Positions 51,304-59,867 of a stretch of DNA of 64,000 nt are shown in pieces. Every line of letters begins with the position of its first letter. The first letter of the stretch is position 1. This DNA comes from CBDCWO01 sp965223405 (GTDB lineage Bacteria > Bacteroidota > Bacteroidia > Chitinophagales > Saprospiraceae), in NCBI GenBank assembly GCA_965223405.1, contig CBDCWO010000006.1, positions 1,054,001 through 1,118,000 of the forward strand, given 5' to 3'. A program made the translations under genes and the position numbers. The notes under the pieces were generated by a model. That model was not told the origin of the DNA. It did no database searches and was given only the letters and a program-made list of their open reading frames with translations.

Positions 51304-52503
51304 ATGAAATGGTGGTTCCTTATCGCTTTCATTTGTTTTGTATCCAACGGTTACGCCCAGCGTCGTTGTCAGGTAACCAATAGTGCAAAATTTAAAAATC
51401 AGGAAAAGATCTTCAAGCCTGAGAATCTCAAACCCAATTTAAATACCCGGGAAACTATCTTTTTACCCCTTGTGATTCATGTGGTTTACAATGATGAGAA
51501 GTCGAACATTTCAGATGCGCAAATTCATTCACAAATTGATGCACTAAACCAGGATTTTGCTGGAGAAAGGATATTTTTCCATCAAGTACCCCATCTTTTT
51601 AGGCAGCACATTGGAATACCCAATATTCAATTCTGTCTGGTAGCGAAAGATCCATTAGGCAGTCCAACGAATGGAATCACGCGCACCAAAACTCCGATCC
51701 CAAATCCTGGAATTGCTACAGCTCAAGAACAACGTTATGTAATTCATTATGATGAATTCGGCGGCAAGTCCGGATGGGATCCATCTCGATATATAAATAT
51801 TTGGATAGGAGAAATGGGTGGCTTGTTTGGACGGGCCACTTTACCCAAGGCCGCTAATCACCCTGAAGAAGATGGCATCGTTATAGATCCCAATTATTTC
51901 GGAACTATTCTGGGGGTAGAACCTCCATACGATCTGGGCAGAACATTGGTCCATGAAATGGGACATTATCTGGGGTTATTGCACCTTTGGGGAAATCAGG
52001 AAAACGATTGCGGTGAAGATGATCTGGTTATGGATACTCCACTACAATCACATGCTTACACCGGATGCCCGCTATTCCCTCAGCAGAGTTGTGAAAGTGC
52101 GGATATGTTTATGAATTTTATGGACTTAACGACCGACCGTTGTTATGCCTTTTTTACCAAAGGACAAGTATCCGCAATGCATCAAACGATAACCTGGTTA
52201 AGAAACTCCCTGATCGATCAAACGCCCAACTGTATTCAACCTAATGCTAAACCGTCTTTTGATCGCCTCAAAGTCTATTATCAAGCTATTTCGAACCGCC
52301 TCGTAGCGTTTTTTGAACCTGCATCCTACTGGGATGAATGTAAGATTTCCATTTTTAATCTGACCGGTCAAAGGATCTATTCTTCTGATCATTTGCAAAA
52401 TACTTTTACTTTTACTTTGGATCAAAATCTTCCAACTGGAATTTACTTCATATTAATTGAAAATGAAGGGAATTATTTTACCAAAAAATTGTTCATAAAC
52501 TGA
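51304..52503 (+). CDS. M43 (pappalysin-type) zinc metalloprotease with T9SS sorting domain
   Basis: A 399-residue exported protease. After the signal peptide (about 1-18, GYAQ) is the metzincin motif HEMGHYLGLLH (217-227), with all three zinc histidines and Glu218. The downstream Met-turn segment MFMNFMDL is also present, as expected for M43. A T9SS type A sorting domain takes the last 75 residues (ISIFNLTGQRIY ... TGIYFILIENEGNYFTKKLF). The enzyme should digest proteins at or outside the cell surface. It follows the OmpA gene by 9 bp and precedes the DUF6438 gene by 4 bp, so a shared transcript is likely. Confidence 0.9.
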   Translation: MKWWFLIAFICFVSNGYAQRRCQVTNSAKFKNQEKIFKPENLKPNLNTRETIFLPLVIHVVYNDEKSNISDAQIHSQIDALNQDFAGERIFFHQVPHLFRQHIGIPNIQFCLVAKDPLGSPTNGITRTKTPIPNPGIATAQEQRYVIHYDEFGGKSGWDPSRYINIWIGEMGGLFGRATLPKAANHPEEDGIVIDPNYFGTILGVEPPYDLGRTLVHEMGHYLGLLHLWGNQENDCGEDDLVMDTPLQSHAYTGCPLFPQQSCESADMFMNFMDLTTDRCYAFFTKGQVSAMHQTITWLRNSLIDQTPNCIQPNAKPSFDRLKVYYQAISNRLVAFFEPASYWDECKISIFNLTGQRIYSSDHLQNTFTFTLDQNLPTGIYFILIENEGNYFTKKLFIN

Positions 52504-52507
52504 AAAG

Positions 52508-53224
52508 ATGTATACGTACAAACTGTATATTTTGTTGGCCTTGTTTTATCTCCATTGTTCGACCATGAAAGAATCACATCAACAAAATAATGAAGCCACT
52601 TTGATTATTGAAATGCGTAAGACCCCTTGTTTTGGCACCTGCCCTGTATACAATTTATACATTTATGACAACCGTAAAATAGAATATCAAGGGATTAAAT
52701 ATGTGGATAAATTAGGGCTCTTTAAACGAACTTTATCGGCACAACAGTACGAAGGAATACGGTTTGCTTTCGAGGAGGCTCGTTTTGATCAAATGGATAA
52801 TGAATACGACGGGCCAGTTTCCGATTTACCTTCCACCATCATTTCTTTTACCAAAGACGGTCACACCAAAACCGTAAAAGGTAGATATGGTACTCCGCAA
52901 AACTTTAAGAATCTGGAAAATATCCTGCACTCCCTGGCCATGTCCACCGAAGCATGGGAACCTCTTGATGACCCGGATCGCGATCCCAATATTATCAGTA
53001 ATGAAATAATCGTTCAACTCAAGGAGAATACTTCGTTAGATCAATTGGTAACAGATTTTAAATCCTATGGTGTGCAACAAGCTGGTAAAATTGCTCCCAG
53101 TATGAATATGTGGCTAATTCGATATGATACTCAAAAAATTGCCTCCCGCAACATGCTTCAAAAAGTTTTGGGCCATCCTTCGGTTAAGATGGCGGAGTTC
53201 AACAAAAAAGTACAGATCAGATAG
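52508..53224 (+). CDS. DUF6438 domain lipoprotein with I9-like tail
   Basis: A 238-residue exported protein with lipobox LHCS-type Cys (YLHC, Cys17). Residues about 30-135 form the DUF6438 domain, recognised by IEMRKTPCFGTCPVYNLYIY, with its two close cysteines, and by VKGRYGTPQNFKNLENIL. The last 75 residues (IIVQLKENTSLDQLVTDFKS ... HPSVKMAEFNKKVQIR) resemble the propeptide/inhibitor I9 fold that chaperones subtilisin-like or other proteases. Since the upstream gene is a secreted protease, the tail could act on it; this is inference. The gene ends 9 bp before the convergent lptD. Confidence 0.72.
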   Translation: MYTYKLYILLALFYLHCSTMKESHQQNNEATLIIEMRKTPCFGTCPVYNLYIYDNRKIEYQGIKYVDKLGLFKRTLSAQQYEGIRFAFEEARFDQMDNEYDGPVSDLPSTIISFTKDGHTKTVKGRYGTPQNFKNLENILHSLAMSTEAWEPLDDPDRDPNIISNEIIVQLKENTSLDQLVTDFKSYGVQQAGKIAPSMNMWLIRYDTQKIASRNMLQKVLGHPSVKMAEFNKKVQIR

Positions 53225-53232
53225 ATCGATGC

Positions 53233-55788
53233 TTAAAATTGGTTAAAGGAATTATAGCTGTTTTTATTATAAGGAACTTTGATGAATCCCAGTTTATCGT
53301 CTTTCACACGAATAATGAAGCTGTAAGTACGATTCTGGGGTTGCCAACCAAAACTCATATCCCAACAATGTAGGTCTCTGGTAAATCGGAGGTCGGGGTA
53401 CGTAATACGCTTGGTTTGAAAATCGTAGCCAATATTCCCTATACTTATGTTCCACTTATCTGTAAGGGGAATCTGCCCTTGAATATAAATCACATTATTG
53501 GTTTTGACAATAAAAGAGTCCAGTTTTGCAGTCGAGCGATTCAAACTTAAGAGGAAGGTATGCCGCAAATTAAAACTTGAAAACAAATCCGAAAACTGAT
53601 CGCTGTTGCCAGGCTTTTGCCGTGTTGATTTCTTTTCCCCATTTTCTTTTTTGGTAAACCATTCCTTGATTTTCGAACCGGACAAGCTTGAATTTAAGCT
53701 TATGGTCAGGGTTTCTAATGCAATGGGAAATTGACCTTCCTTAATCCGGTATTTATCGACCTGCCTTCCCGCCTCAAAGGCATAAGGCGTGAAAGATCCC
53801 CTGATGTTCATACTCGATACTCCTTTCAAAATCCGCGTATTACCGGAAAATGCAATATCCTGTAATTGAAAGCTATCGGCAATAAAATTGTAAAAGGTAC
53901 TTAAATTGATGTTATCAAAAAGTTTGATCACATTTTCAGTTGAATCCTTTTTAGAATACAGTTTGGCTTCAAAATTATTATTTAATCCGATGCGCATTCC
54001 CATTTGTGGTCCCGTGTATCTGGGTGTGGAATACACCGAATTGGCCAAAATACTTCTAAACTCACCATTAACCTCTTGAAAATAACCCAATTTGGGATTG
54101 GTGTAGTCCGGACTCATCGAAAATCCTACTGACGGCCTCATTACATGTCGGATACCGCGTATCCATCCCTTCTTGAAGCGCAGAAATCCATATAAGGTTG
54201 TATTAAACGAAAGATTGAAGTTGTATTGATGTGATGCTTTAAACTCCCTTACCGTATCTATCCGTTGAATTTGGGTTCCCGTAGAATCTGTACCCCAACG
54301 GACCGTATTAAAGTTCCACACTTCGGTCAGATTAAATGATGGAGCAAAATTGAGGTATTTTAATAACTTATAATCAGCGGAAGTCGTAACCCGGTGACGA
54401 ATGCCTGTTTTGGCATTGTTGATGGTTTCTTGTGTAAAAAGCGTGGTATCCGTGGCATTTAAGGTGTTTTGTAAATCGGCATCATACTTTATTGATATTC
54501 GTTCATAAAAAGGACGATCCCCAACCGCACCTTTCTTGCGAAATGGAAAGAGCCTTTGGGTTTGGAAATTGGCCCGGGGCAGGGTAATAGTCATGTTTCT
54601 ACGGGATAGGTTTTGGGAGTGATTCATGCTGGCCGAAAAAGAAAAAGGCTTACCGGGAAAAGTTCTGCGGTAACTAAAATTGGATCCGATGGAAGTATTA
54701 AATCTACTGTCGGTATCATAAAAATTCTGACGGTCATAGCCTCCGCCGGTTTGAATGTTTACACTCCCACTAATCACCCGATACGGATGAGCGGATTTGT
54801 CCTGAGTATGGCTGAGTCGAATAGCGATGCTGGTATTGGAAGAATTCAACCCTTCGAAATTTTCACTGACCCGGTTGGAATAGGATACGGCAAAATTCCC
54901 GGAATATTTATACCGCTTACGATAATTGGATGCTACACTGAGACCCCAGCTGCCCCGCGTGTAGATATCGCCTGTCACTCGTAAGTCCATTTTCTCTCCA
55001 ATCGGAGTATAATATCCGATATTTCGAATGCCATATCCCCACTGGGGAGAATATTCATAATCACGAGGAAAAATCAGTCCGGCAGTTGCGGTCTCTTTGA
55101 AAGGAAAAAAACCAAACGGTAGCCAAAACAGGGGTACACCGCCTATTTCTACGGTAGAAGGCCCGACTACCACCAGCTTATTAGGCACGACTTTTTGCTT
55201 ATTACTGCGCACTCCAAAATGAGGAATTTCATGGTCACAGGTCGTATATAAGGCATCGCGGTTGTAAATCACAAAATGCGAAGCTGTGTCATCCTTAAAC
55301 AGATCAGGATCATCGACTATCTTGGTTTGTTTGCCATGAATATAACCGCCTTCATACTCGGTGGTTAAGGAATAAATATAGGCTTTTCGGGTCCTAAAGT
55401 TATACCGCATCGAATCCGCCTTATAGGCCCCAGTATTATCAGTAAATATCGGTTTCCCGGCAATTTTACCGGTACTGTCCGGCAATCCTTTGGCAAAAGC
55501 CAGATCATTCTCCAGATCAAATTCGATATAATCTGCATCTAAAGATAGTTCTTGAAAGGCTACATGAGCATCACCATAGAGATACACAAACTTGTTGCGA
55601 TTATCCATAATCTGCGAATCCTGAGAATGATAGTCTACTTCATCCTCTACAGAATCCTGAGATATCCTAATCTGACTGAATACCGGATCAATGATAGGAA
55701 AACTGTCGATACGCAAGCTGTCATTCTGCAATAGCGTATCCTGAGGAGCTGGCACCTGACCTCGCAGGGGACTTAATAGTGTCCCCAA
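53233..55788 (-). CDS. lptD: LPS assembly protein LptD (Bacteroidota type)
   Basis: An 851-residue outer-membrane protein, when begun at the TTG at 55788, that inserts LPS into the outer leaflet. The N-terminal part (about 60-190) is an OstA/LptA-like beta-jellyroll (YGDAHVAFQELSLDADYIEF); then the VPLFWLPFGFFPF motif typical of Bacteroidota LptD, and a large beta-barrel ending in Phe (YNKNSYNSFNQF). From TTG the signal peptide is cut: the open frame upstream (stop TAA at 55831-55833) adds eleven codons giving IRIFNCIGIFI before LGTLLSPLRGQ, a full signal peptide. ATT at 55819-55821 is the only plausible initiator, with AAAGG six bases before it. The gene is convergent with the DUF6438 gene. 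Confidence 0.9.
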   Translation of the reverse strand: MGTLLSPLRGQVPAPQDTLLQNDSLRIDSFPIIDPVFSQIRISQDSVEDEVDYHSQDSQIMDNRNKFVYLYGDAHVAFQELSLDADYIEFDLENDLAFAKGLPDSTGKIAGKPIFTDNTGAYKADSMRYNFRTRKAYIYSLTTEYEGGYIHGKQTKIVDDPDLFKDDTASHFVIYNRDALYTTCDHEIPHFGVRSNKQKVVPNKLVVVGPSTVEIGGVPLFWLPFGFFPFKETATAGLIFPRDYEYSPQWGYGIRNIGYYTPIGEKMDLRVTGDIYTRGSWGLSVASNYRKRYKYSGNFAVSYSNRVSENFEGLNSSNTSIAIRLSHTQDKSAHPYRVISGSVNIQTGGGYDRQNFYDTDSRFNTSIGSNFSYRRTFPGKPFSFSASMNHSQNLSRRNMTITLPRANFQTQRLFPFRKKGAVGDRPFYERISIKYDADLQNTLNATDTTLFTQETINNAKTGIRHRVTTSADYKLLKYLNFAPSFNLTEVWNFNTVRWGTDSTGTQIQRIDTVREFKASHQYNFNLSFNTTLYGFLRFKKGWIRGIRHVMRPSVGFSMSPDYTNPKLGYFQEVNGEFRSILANSVYSTPRYTGPQMGMRIGLNNNFEAKLYSKKDSTENVIKLFDNINLSTFYNFIADSFQLQDIAFSGNTRILKGVSSMNIRGSFTPYAFEAGRQVDKYRIKEGQFPIALETLTISLNSSLSGSKIKEWFTKKENGEKKSTRQKPGNSDQFSDLFSSFNLRHTFLLSLNRSTAKLDSFIVKTNNVIYIQGQIPLTDKWNISIGNIGYDFQTKRITYPDLRFTRDLHCWDMSFGWQPQNRTYSFIIRVKDDKLGFIKVPYNKNSYNSFNQF

Positions 55789-56124
55789 AATGAATATCCC
55801 AATGCAGTTAAAAATCCTAATCGTTAGCCTTTATGTTTAAAAACGTTATATAAACTATCCTTCAAACTATCAAAATGTTAAATTCTATACACATTCACGC
55901 AAATATGCTAAACAAAATCAAATATAATCCATTGGTATTGAGGATTTAGTTTGGTTTAATGAGAACATAACACAGATTATGCAATACTTTAGGAACAATT
56001 ATTGCACCCATTTCGTCGCTGGGATGCCTCCAATTATCGAATAAATGAGTATTTGAAATCTCATGGTCGTGATATATTCGTTTAATATTTATAATTTCGG
56101 CGATTAATGGAAATGTAAACCCAA
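55789..56124. other. Gap of 336 bp between lptD and the MCE protein gene
   Basis: Bases 55789-55821 are probably the start of lptD. The rest must contain promoters for the divergent lptD and MlaD-type genes. TAATTTCG just upstream of 56100 is one mismatch from the -7 consensus; no clear -33 was found. Nothing else is recognised. Confidence 0.4.
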
Positions 56125-57186
56125 ATGAAAATATCAAAAGAATTTAGAATCGGAGTACTGGCTATCGTATGCATAGCGGCCGCCATTTGGGGATATAAGT
56201 TTCTTAACGGTAAGGATCTATTGAGCAAAACAAATTATTACTATGTCAAGTATGATCATGTGGATCAGCTCAGGCCTTCCAATAGCGTTTACGTCAATGG
56301 ATTTCAGGTAGGAACTGTATTTGAGATCACTTTGGATGAAGACCATTTAGATTCCGTAGTTGTTACTCTGGATATTCAGAAAGACATCCAGGTTCCTAAA
56401 AATACCATAGCTACCATAATAAGTGACGGACCATTGGGTGGAAAAGCGGTTGTACTCCAGATGGAAGGACCATGTTGTGCTGAAGATGGGGCCTTTCTGC
56501 GAGGTCGCACCTTTGGACTATTAAAATCCATGATTCCTCCGGACGAGGTTGATCTCTACTTTGAATTGTTAAAAAGAGGGGTCGGTAGTTTGGTGGATAC
56601 CTTGACCTCATCCACGGACCCGGACAATCCTTCCGATGTATCCAAAAGCATAGAAGAGCTAAAGTCTACCATTCACAACTTAGAAAATATTACCCAATCC
56701 TTGAGTTACATTTTGTCTCAATCCTCCCGGGATTTGCGCGAAACATTTGATCATTTGTCCAGTATTACCGGAAACCTGGCAGAGAATAATGAGCAAATCA
56801 CCAAAACCATGTCCAATATTGAAATGATTACTACTCAACTGAAGGATGCCGACCTCGGTACATCAATCGCCAATACGACTGGCAAACTGGAAGGCACGAT
56901 GGAAAAAATGACCTCGGTTATGACTAAAGCCGAAGCCACTGTAAGTGAAATCAATCAATTACTGGAAGGTGTAAACCGCGGAGAAGGATCCCTGGGATTG
57001 CTGGCAAAAAATGACGAGCTTTATGTAAACCTGGCCAAAGTTTCCAAAAATTTGGATTTGTTCCTGCAGGACTTTCGCCTTAATCCCAAGCGGTATGTTA
57101 ATGTTTCCGTATTTGGTAAAAAGCAAAAATCGTATGTTCTCCCTACTGATGACCCTGCATTCAGCATCGACAGCATCAAAAATTAA
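56125..57186 (+). CDS. MCE/MlaD domain protein (lipid transport)
   Basis: A 353-residue inner-membrane-anchored protein. An N-terminal membrane helix (about 8-25, IGVLAIVCIAAAIWGYKFL) leads to an MCE/MlaD domain (about 36-118, with PSNSVYVNGFQVGTVFEIT and ISDGPLGGKAVVLQ). The C-terminal half is predicted coiled coil (from about 165, NLENITQSLSYILSQSSRDL and on), ending GKKQKSYVLPTDDPAF. MCE proteins form hexameric rings that move phospholipids between membranes. The ABC partner genes (mlaE, mlaF) are not beside it. It is divergent from lptD, and both serve outer-membrane assembly. Confidence 0.9.
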   Translation: MKISKEFRIGVLAIVCIAAAIWGYKFLNGKDLLSKTNYYYVKYDHVDQLRPSNSVYVNGFQVGTVFEITLDEDHLDSVVVTLDIQKDIQVPKNTIATIISDGPLGGKAVVLQMEGPCCAEDGAFLRGRTFGLLKSMIPPDEVDLYFELLKRGVGSLVDTLTSSTDPDNPSDVSKSIEELKSTIHNLENITQSLSYILSQSSRDLRETFDHLSSITGNLAENNEQITKTMSNIEMITTQLKDADLGTSIANTTGKLEGTMEKMTSVMTKAEATVSEINQLLEGVNRGEGSLGLLAKNDELYVNLAKVSKNLDLFLQDFRLNPKRYVNVSVFGKKQKSYVLPTDDPAFSIDSIKN

Positions 57187-57243
57187 TGGTTAACTGAATT
57201 TTACAGAAATGCCATTTATTAATAGCCATGTTGATTTCGTGCA

Positions 57244-58650
57244 TCATCCTTTTTTCGACCGGTCGGTCCAAGGTCCGTTGATAGCCAGTGTCAGTCCTGC
57301 ATGTTGGATATTAACAAACAACGTCTTTCCGGAAGGTGAAAATACCACACCGGCAAATTCTGAAGGATACCCCACATTCTCGGCGATAATATACATTTCT
57401 CCTTTTGGAGTTACTCCGATGATGCGCGGATGATCGTTATCTTCACAAAAGACCAAATCTCCCCAGGGGGCGACCGTCAGATTATCACAACTCCTCAATA
57501 AATCGGTATTGTTAGGTTCCAAAAACAATCTGAGTTTTGCAGGCCGGTTCTTCTCACGACTTGATCCTTCATATGGGCTGGGTCTATATCTCCAGATTTG
57601 TCCAAACTTTTCGATACCGCCATTGGTACAGGCAAAATAAAATTCATTCTCGCCATACCACATACCCTCTCCTCTGGCAAATTTTGCCGCTCCGGCATGA
57701 AAACCGCGCATTCTGACATCGTCTTCCGGGGTATCCACCACATCAATATTAACCCATTCTACATCAAAATCCTTTTTAGTAGGGAACAATGTTTCCTCCC
57801 AATTTCGCAAATCGGCACTTTGCTGTTCCCTAAGCGCTAATGCCTGCAACTGCCCCCCTTGTTTTAGATCGGATTTTACCTTGGGAATAAAGCGATATAT
57901 AAGACCGTCATTCCGATCTTCAGTTTGATACACAATACCGGTTGGGTGGTGAACGCATATGGCTTCGTGGTTAAATCGTCCCATTGCTACTAGTGGAATG
58001 GGATCCGCTAATTGTGGAGTAACCGTCGGTTTTACCTCAAAATTATAACCGTGGCTGGCCTTAATCGATTTATTGGCACTAACAACAATTTCTTCACAGG
58101 TGACCCAGGTTCCCCAGGGAGTTACTCCTCCTGCACAGTTTCGTAGTGTCCCTGCCAGACTAAGAAATGATTTCTCAATCTCCCTGCTCTGTTCATTGTA
58201 CACAAAAGTAGTAGTTCCACCCTGACAAGCAAATTCATTCCCGGGATCAAATACTTTGTTAGTAGGTAATTTTTTTAATAGTTTATCTTTTGTCCCAAAT
58301 GGTCCTTTATCTTTTAAAAGTAATTCATGATTTCTCACCACAATTACTCTTCCGTTAGGACCTGCGAAAGTCCCCATTCCATCAGGTTTATCCGGTGTAA
58401 TGAATCCATCATCCATCTTAGACCCTGCCCGGCTAATCACTTTGTAATGAAAATCCGGAGGTAGTTTAAGCAATCCCTTGGGATCGGATTTCAAAGGGCC
58501 ATATTTTTCTTTCAGCTTCACTTCGGTAAATTCACTAACGGTGGCACAACTTTCAATCCAGGTACTGAAAAAAGTTTCCAACCCTAAAAAACCTCCACTT
58601 ACCAGAGCGGCTTCCTTTAAAAATTCTCGTCGGCTTCGGTACTTACTCAT
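57244..58650 (-). CDS. PhoX/DUF839 family Tat-exported protein
   Basis: A 468-residue protein with a twin-arginine signal (SRRSRREFLK-type, here YRSRREFLKEAALVSG) at the N-terminus. The body is a DUF839/PhoX-type beta-propeller, with GTFAGPNGRVIVVRNHELLL, the CAGGVTPWGTWVTCEE segment containing a conserved Cys-x-Glu, and VYQTEDRNDGLIYRFIP. In PhoX enzymes these regions hold calcium and iron and hydrolyse phosphate esters; whether this one is an active phosphatase is not certain. The gene overlaps the truncated S9-type gene by 8 bp. It converges on the MCE gene. Confidence 0.85.
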   Translation of the reverse strand: MSKYRSRREFLKEAALVSGGFLGLETFFSTWIESCATVSEFTEVKLKEKYGPLKSDPKGLLKLPPDFHYKVISRAGSKMDDGFITPDKPDGMGTFAGPNGRVIVVRNHELLLKDKGPFGTKDKLLKKLPTNKVFDPGNEFACQGGTTTFVYNEQSREIEKSFLSLAGTLRNCAGGVTPWGTWVTCEEIVVSANKSIKASHGYNFEVKPTVTPQLADPIPLVAMGRFNHEAICVHHPTGIVYQTEDRNDGLIYRFIPKVKSDLKQGGQLQALALREQQSADLRNWEETLFPTKKDFDVEWVNIDVVDTPEDDVRMRGFHAGAAKFARGEGMWYGENEFYFACTNGGIEKFGQIWRYRPSPYEGSSREKNRPAKLRLFLEPNNTDLLRSCDNLTVAPWGDLVFCEDNDHPRIIGVTPKGEMYIIAENVGYPSEFAGVVFSPSGKTLFVNIQHAGLTLAINGPWTDRSKKG

Positions 58651-59386
58651 GATTATCCGTTTCTGTCAACTCATTTAGTAGTGGATTAAACCGAGATTCC
58701 TGTATGATATGAAGAAAGGCCTGTTGATAAGACCAAACTCCTTTATTACCAATTTCATCATCCGTAATAATTGTTTCCCGCTTTTCTTTGCATGGAGTTA
58801 TTCCGGTATAAAGATTCATTCCGGATTCAAAAATAGACGCTTCGTTGTCTGAAATCATCAGATTGTTTTTATTAAAGATCTCATCTTCATTCTTCAGTAT
58901 TGGAGATACTGTAATGTCTTTATTAGTCCAACGAAAGACACCGAAATCAGGTTCCAGATTTTCAATAATCGCTGTATCCAATAGGAATACAAGCTCTTCG
59001 CCTATTGTATCCCAAACCAGGTTTTGACAGGCTCCGGTTTTATTGATAACAATTTCGTATTTATTAGTGAGTGCATTATAGACCAGAATTCCATTTTGGA
59101 GTGCACTAACCCAGGCATCCCGGATCTTTGCTGTTGTTGATCCATCTTCAGGTAGCAGCTGAATTCTTTCCGTTTTGACGCTTTTTTTATGGTCGAGGGT
59201 TAAAGAAGCATCACCCTGTCCGGGTTTTACCAAATACGCAAACCATTCCCCATTATCTGTCATCTGGATAGATTCCAGGTAATCCCAGGCACCCCATACC
59301 TCAAGATTTAAAATCTTTGGTCCTCTTTCTTGTGCCCCGATCAGGTGGACTAAAAATAATAAAACCAAAGAGAGAGATTTTTTCAC
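58643..59386 (-). CDS. Truncated S9-peptidase-like N-terminal propeller protein
   Basis: A 247-residue exported protein with a signal peptide (about 1-18, LIGAQ). Its mature part resembles the opening of prolyl-oligopeptidase (S9) family proteins of Bacteroidota: NLEVWGAWDYLESIQMTDNG, WFAYLVKPGQGDASL, and the following propeller-like strands. Whole members are about 900 residues with an alpha/beta hydrolase domain at the end. Here the frame stops after about a quarter, and its last bases (ATGAGTAA) overlap the PhoX start. It may be a broken gene that lost its catalytic part, or a short protein of its own. Confidence 0.6.
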   Translation of the reverse strand: MKKSLSLVLLFLVHLIGAQERGPKILNLEVWGAWDYLESIQMTDNGEWFAYLVKPGQGDASLTLDHKKSVKTERIQLLPEDGSTTAKIRDAWVSALQNGILVYNALTNKYEIVINKTGACQNLVWDTIGEELVFLLDTAIIENLEPDFGVFRWTNKDITVSPILKNEDEIFNKNNLMISDNEASIFESGMNLYTGITPCKEKRETIITDDEIGNKGVWSYQQAFLHIIQESRFNPLLNELTETDNHE

Positions 59387-59867
59387 TAGTATTTATTTTT
59401 CACAAACAGTTTACAATATAACGTTATTGTTATCAAAGGATTAGAAATTTAATTTGATTTTTTCCATCTATGATAAAATATTCGGCAATTAAGCTCCGTT
59501 TATATGATAACTTACCAAGTTGCACTGAAGTACTGTTGGGTTTTGCAAAAGTAATCGAACCTTTAATAGTTTGTAAAATTCACTAAATCCAGTACTTGTA
59601 GTTTACAAGATCCTTAATTAAGAAGTTGTCTAAAATATAACAATTGACTATCTGAGCATAGTTTAAGGAATTATTTCCATATGCTTATTTCCGGCCAATT
59701 GGTTGGGCCAACGACGGGTATTTATTCGGGAGGATGTAACAATTTACTCGATCATTGGCCCCCAATTTAACTAATCTTTCCTCTATCTATATAAATTGCT
59801 TAACTTTAAGAGACTGTGCTCCGGCACCGTCTCTTTATTTTTTAGTTGGGTATAAAAAATCCACAAC
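59387..59867. other. Non-coding gap of 481 bp with one strong hairpin
   Basis: It lies between the divergent S9-like fragment and the aminotransferase gene. Apart from the terminator-like hairpin at 59809 it is AT-rich and without a recognisable gene. The length leaves room for a small RNA upstream of the hairpin, but no promoter was identified. Confidence 0.4.
59809..59840 (+). terminator. Terminator-like hairpin in the leader region of the aminotransferase gene
   Basis: AGAGAC (59809-59814) pairs with GTCTCT (59829-59834), and GTGC (59816-59819) with GCAC (59824-59827), with one U-C mismatch and a TCCG loop. TTATTTTTT follows. It lies about 30 bp before the ATG at 59868; no plus-strand gene ends nearby, so it either ends a small RNA or attenuates the aminotransferase transcript. 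Confidence 0.6.
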
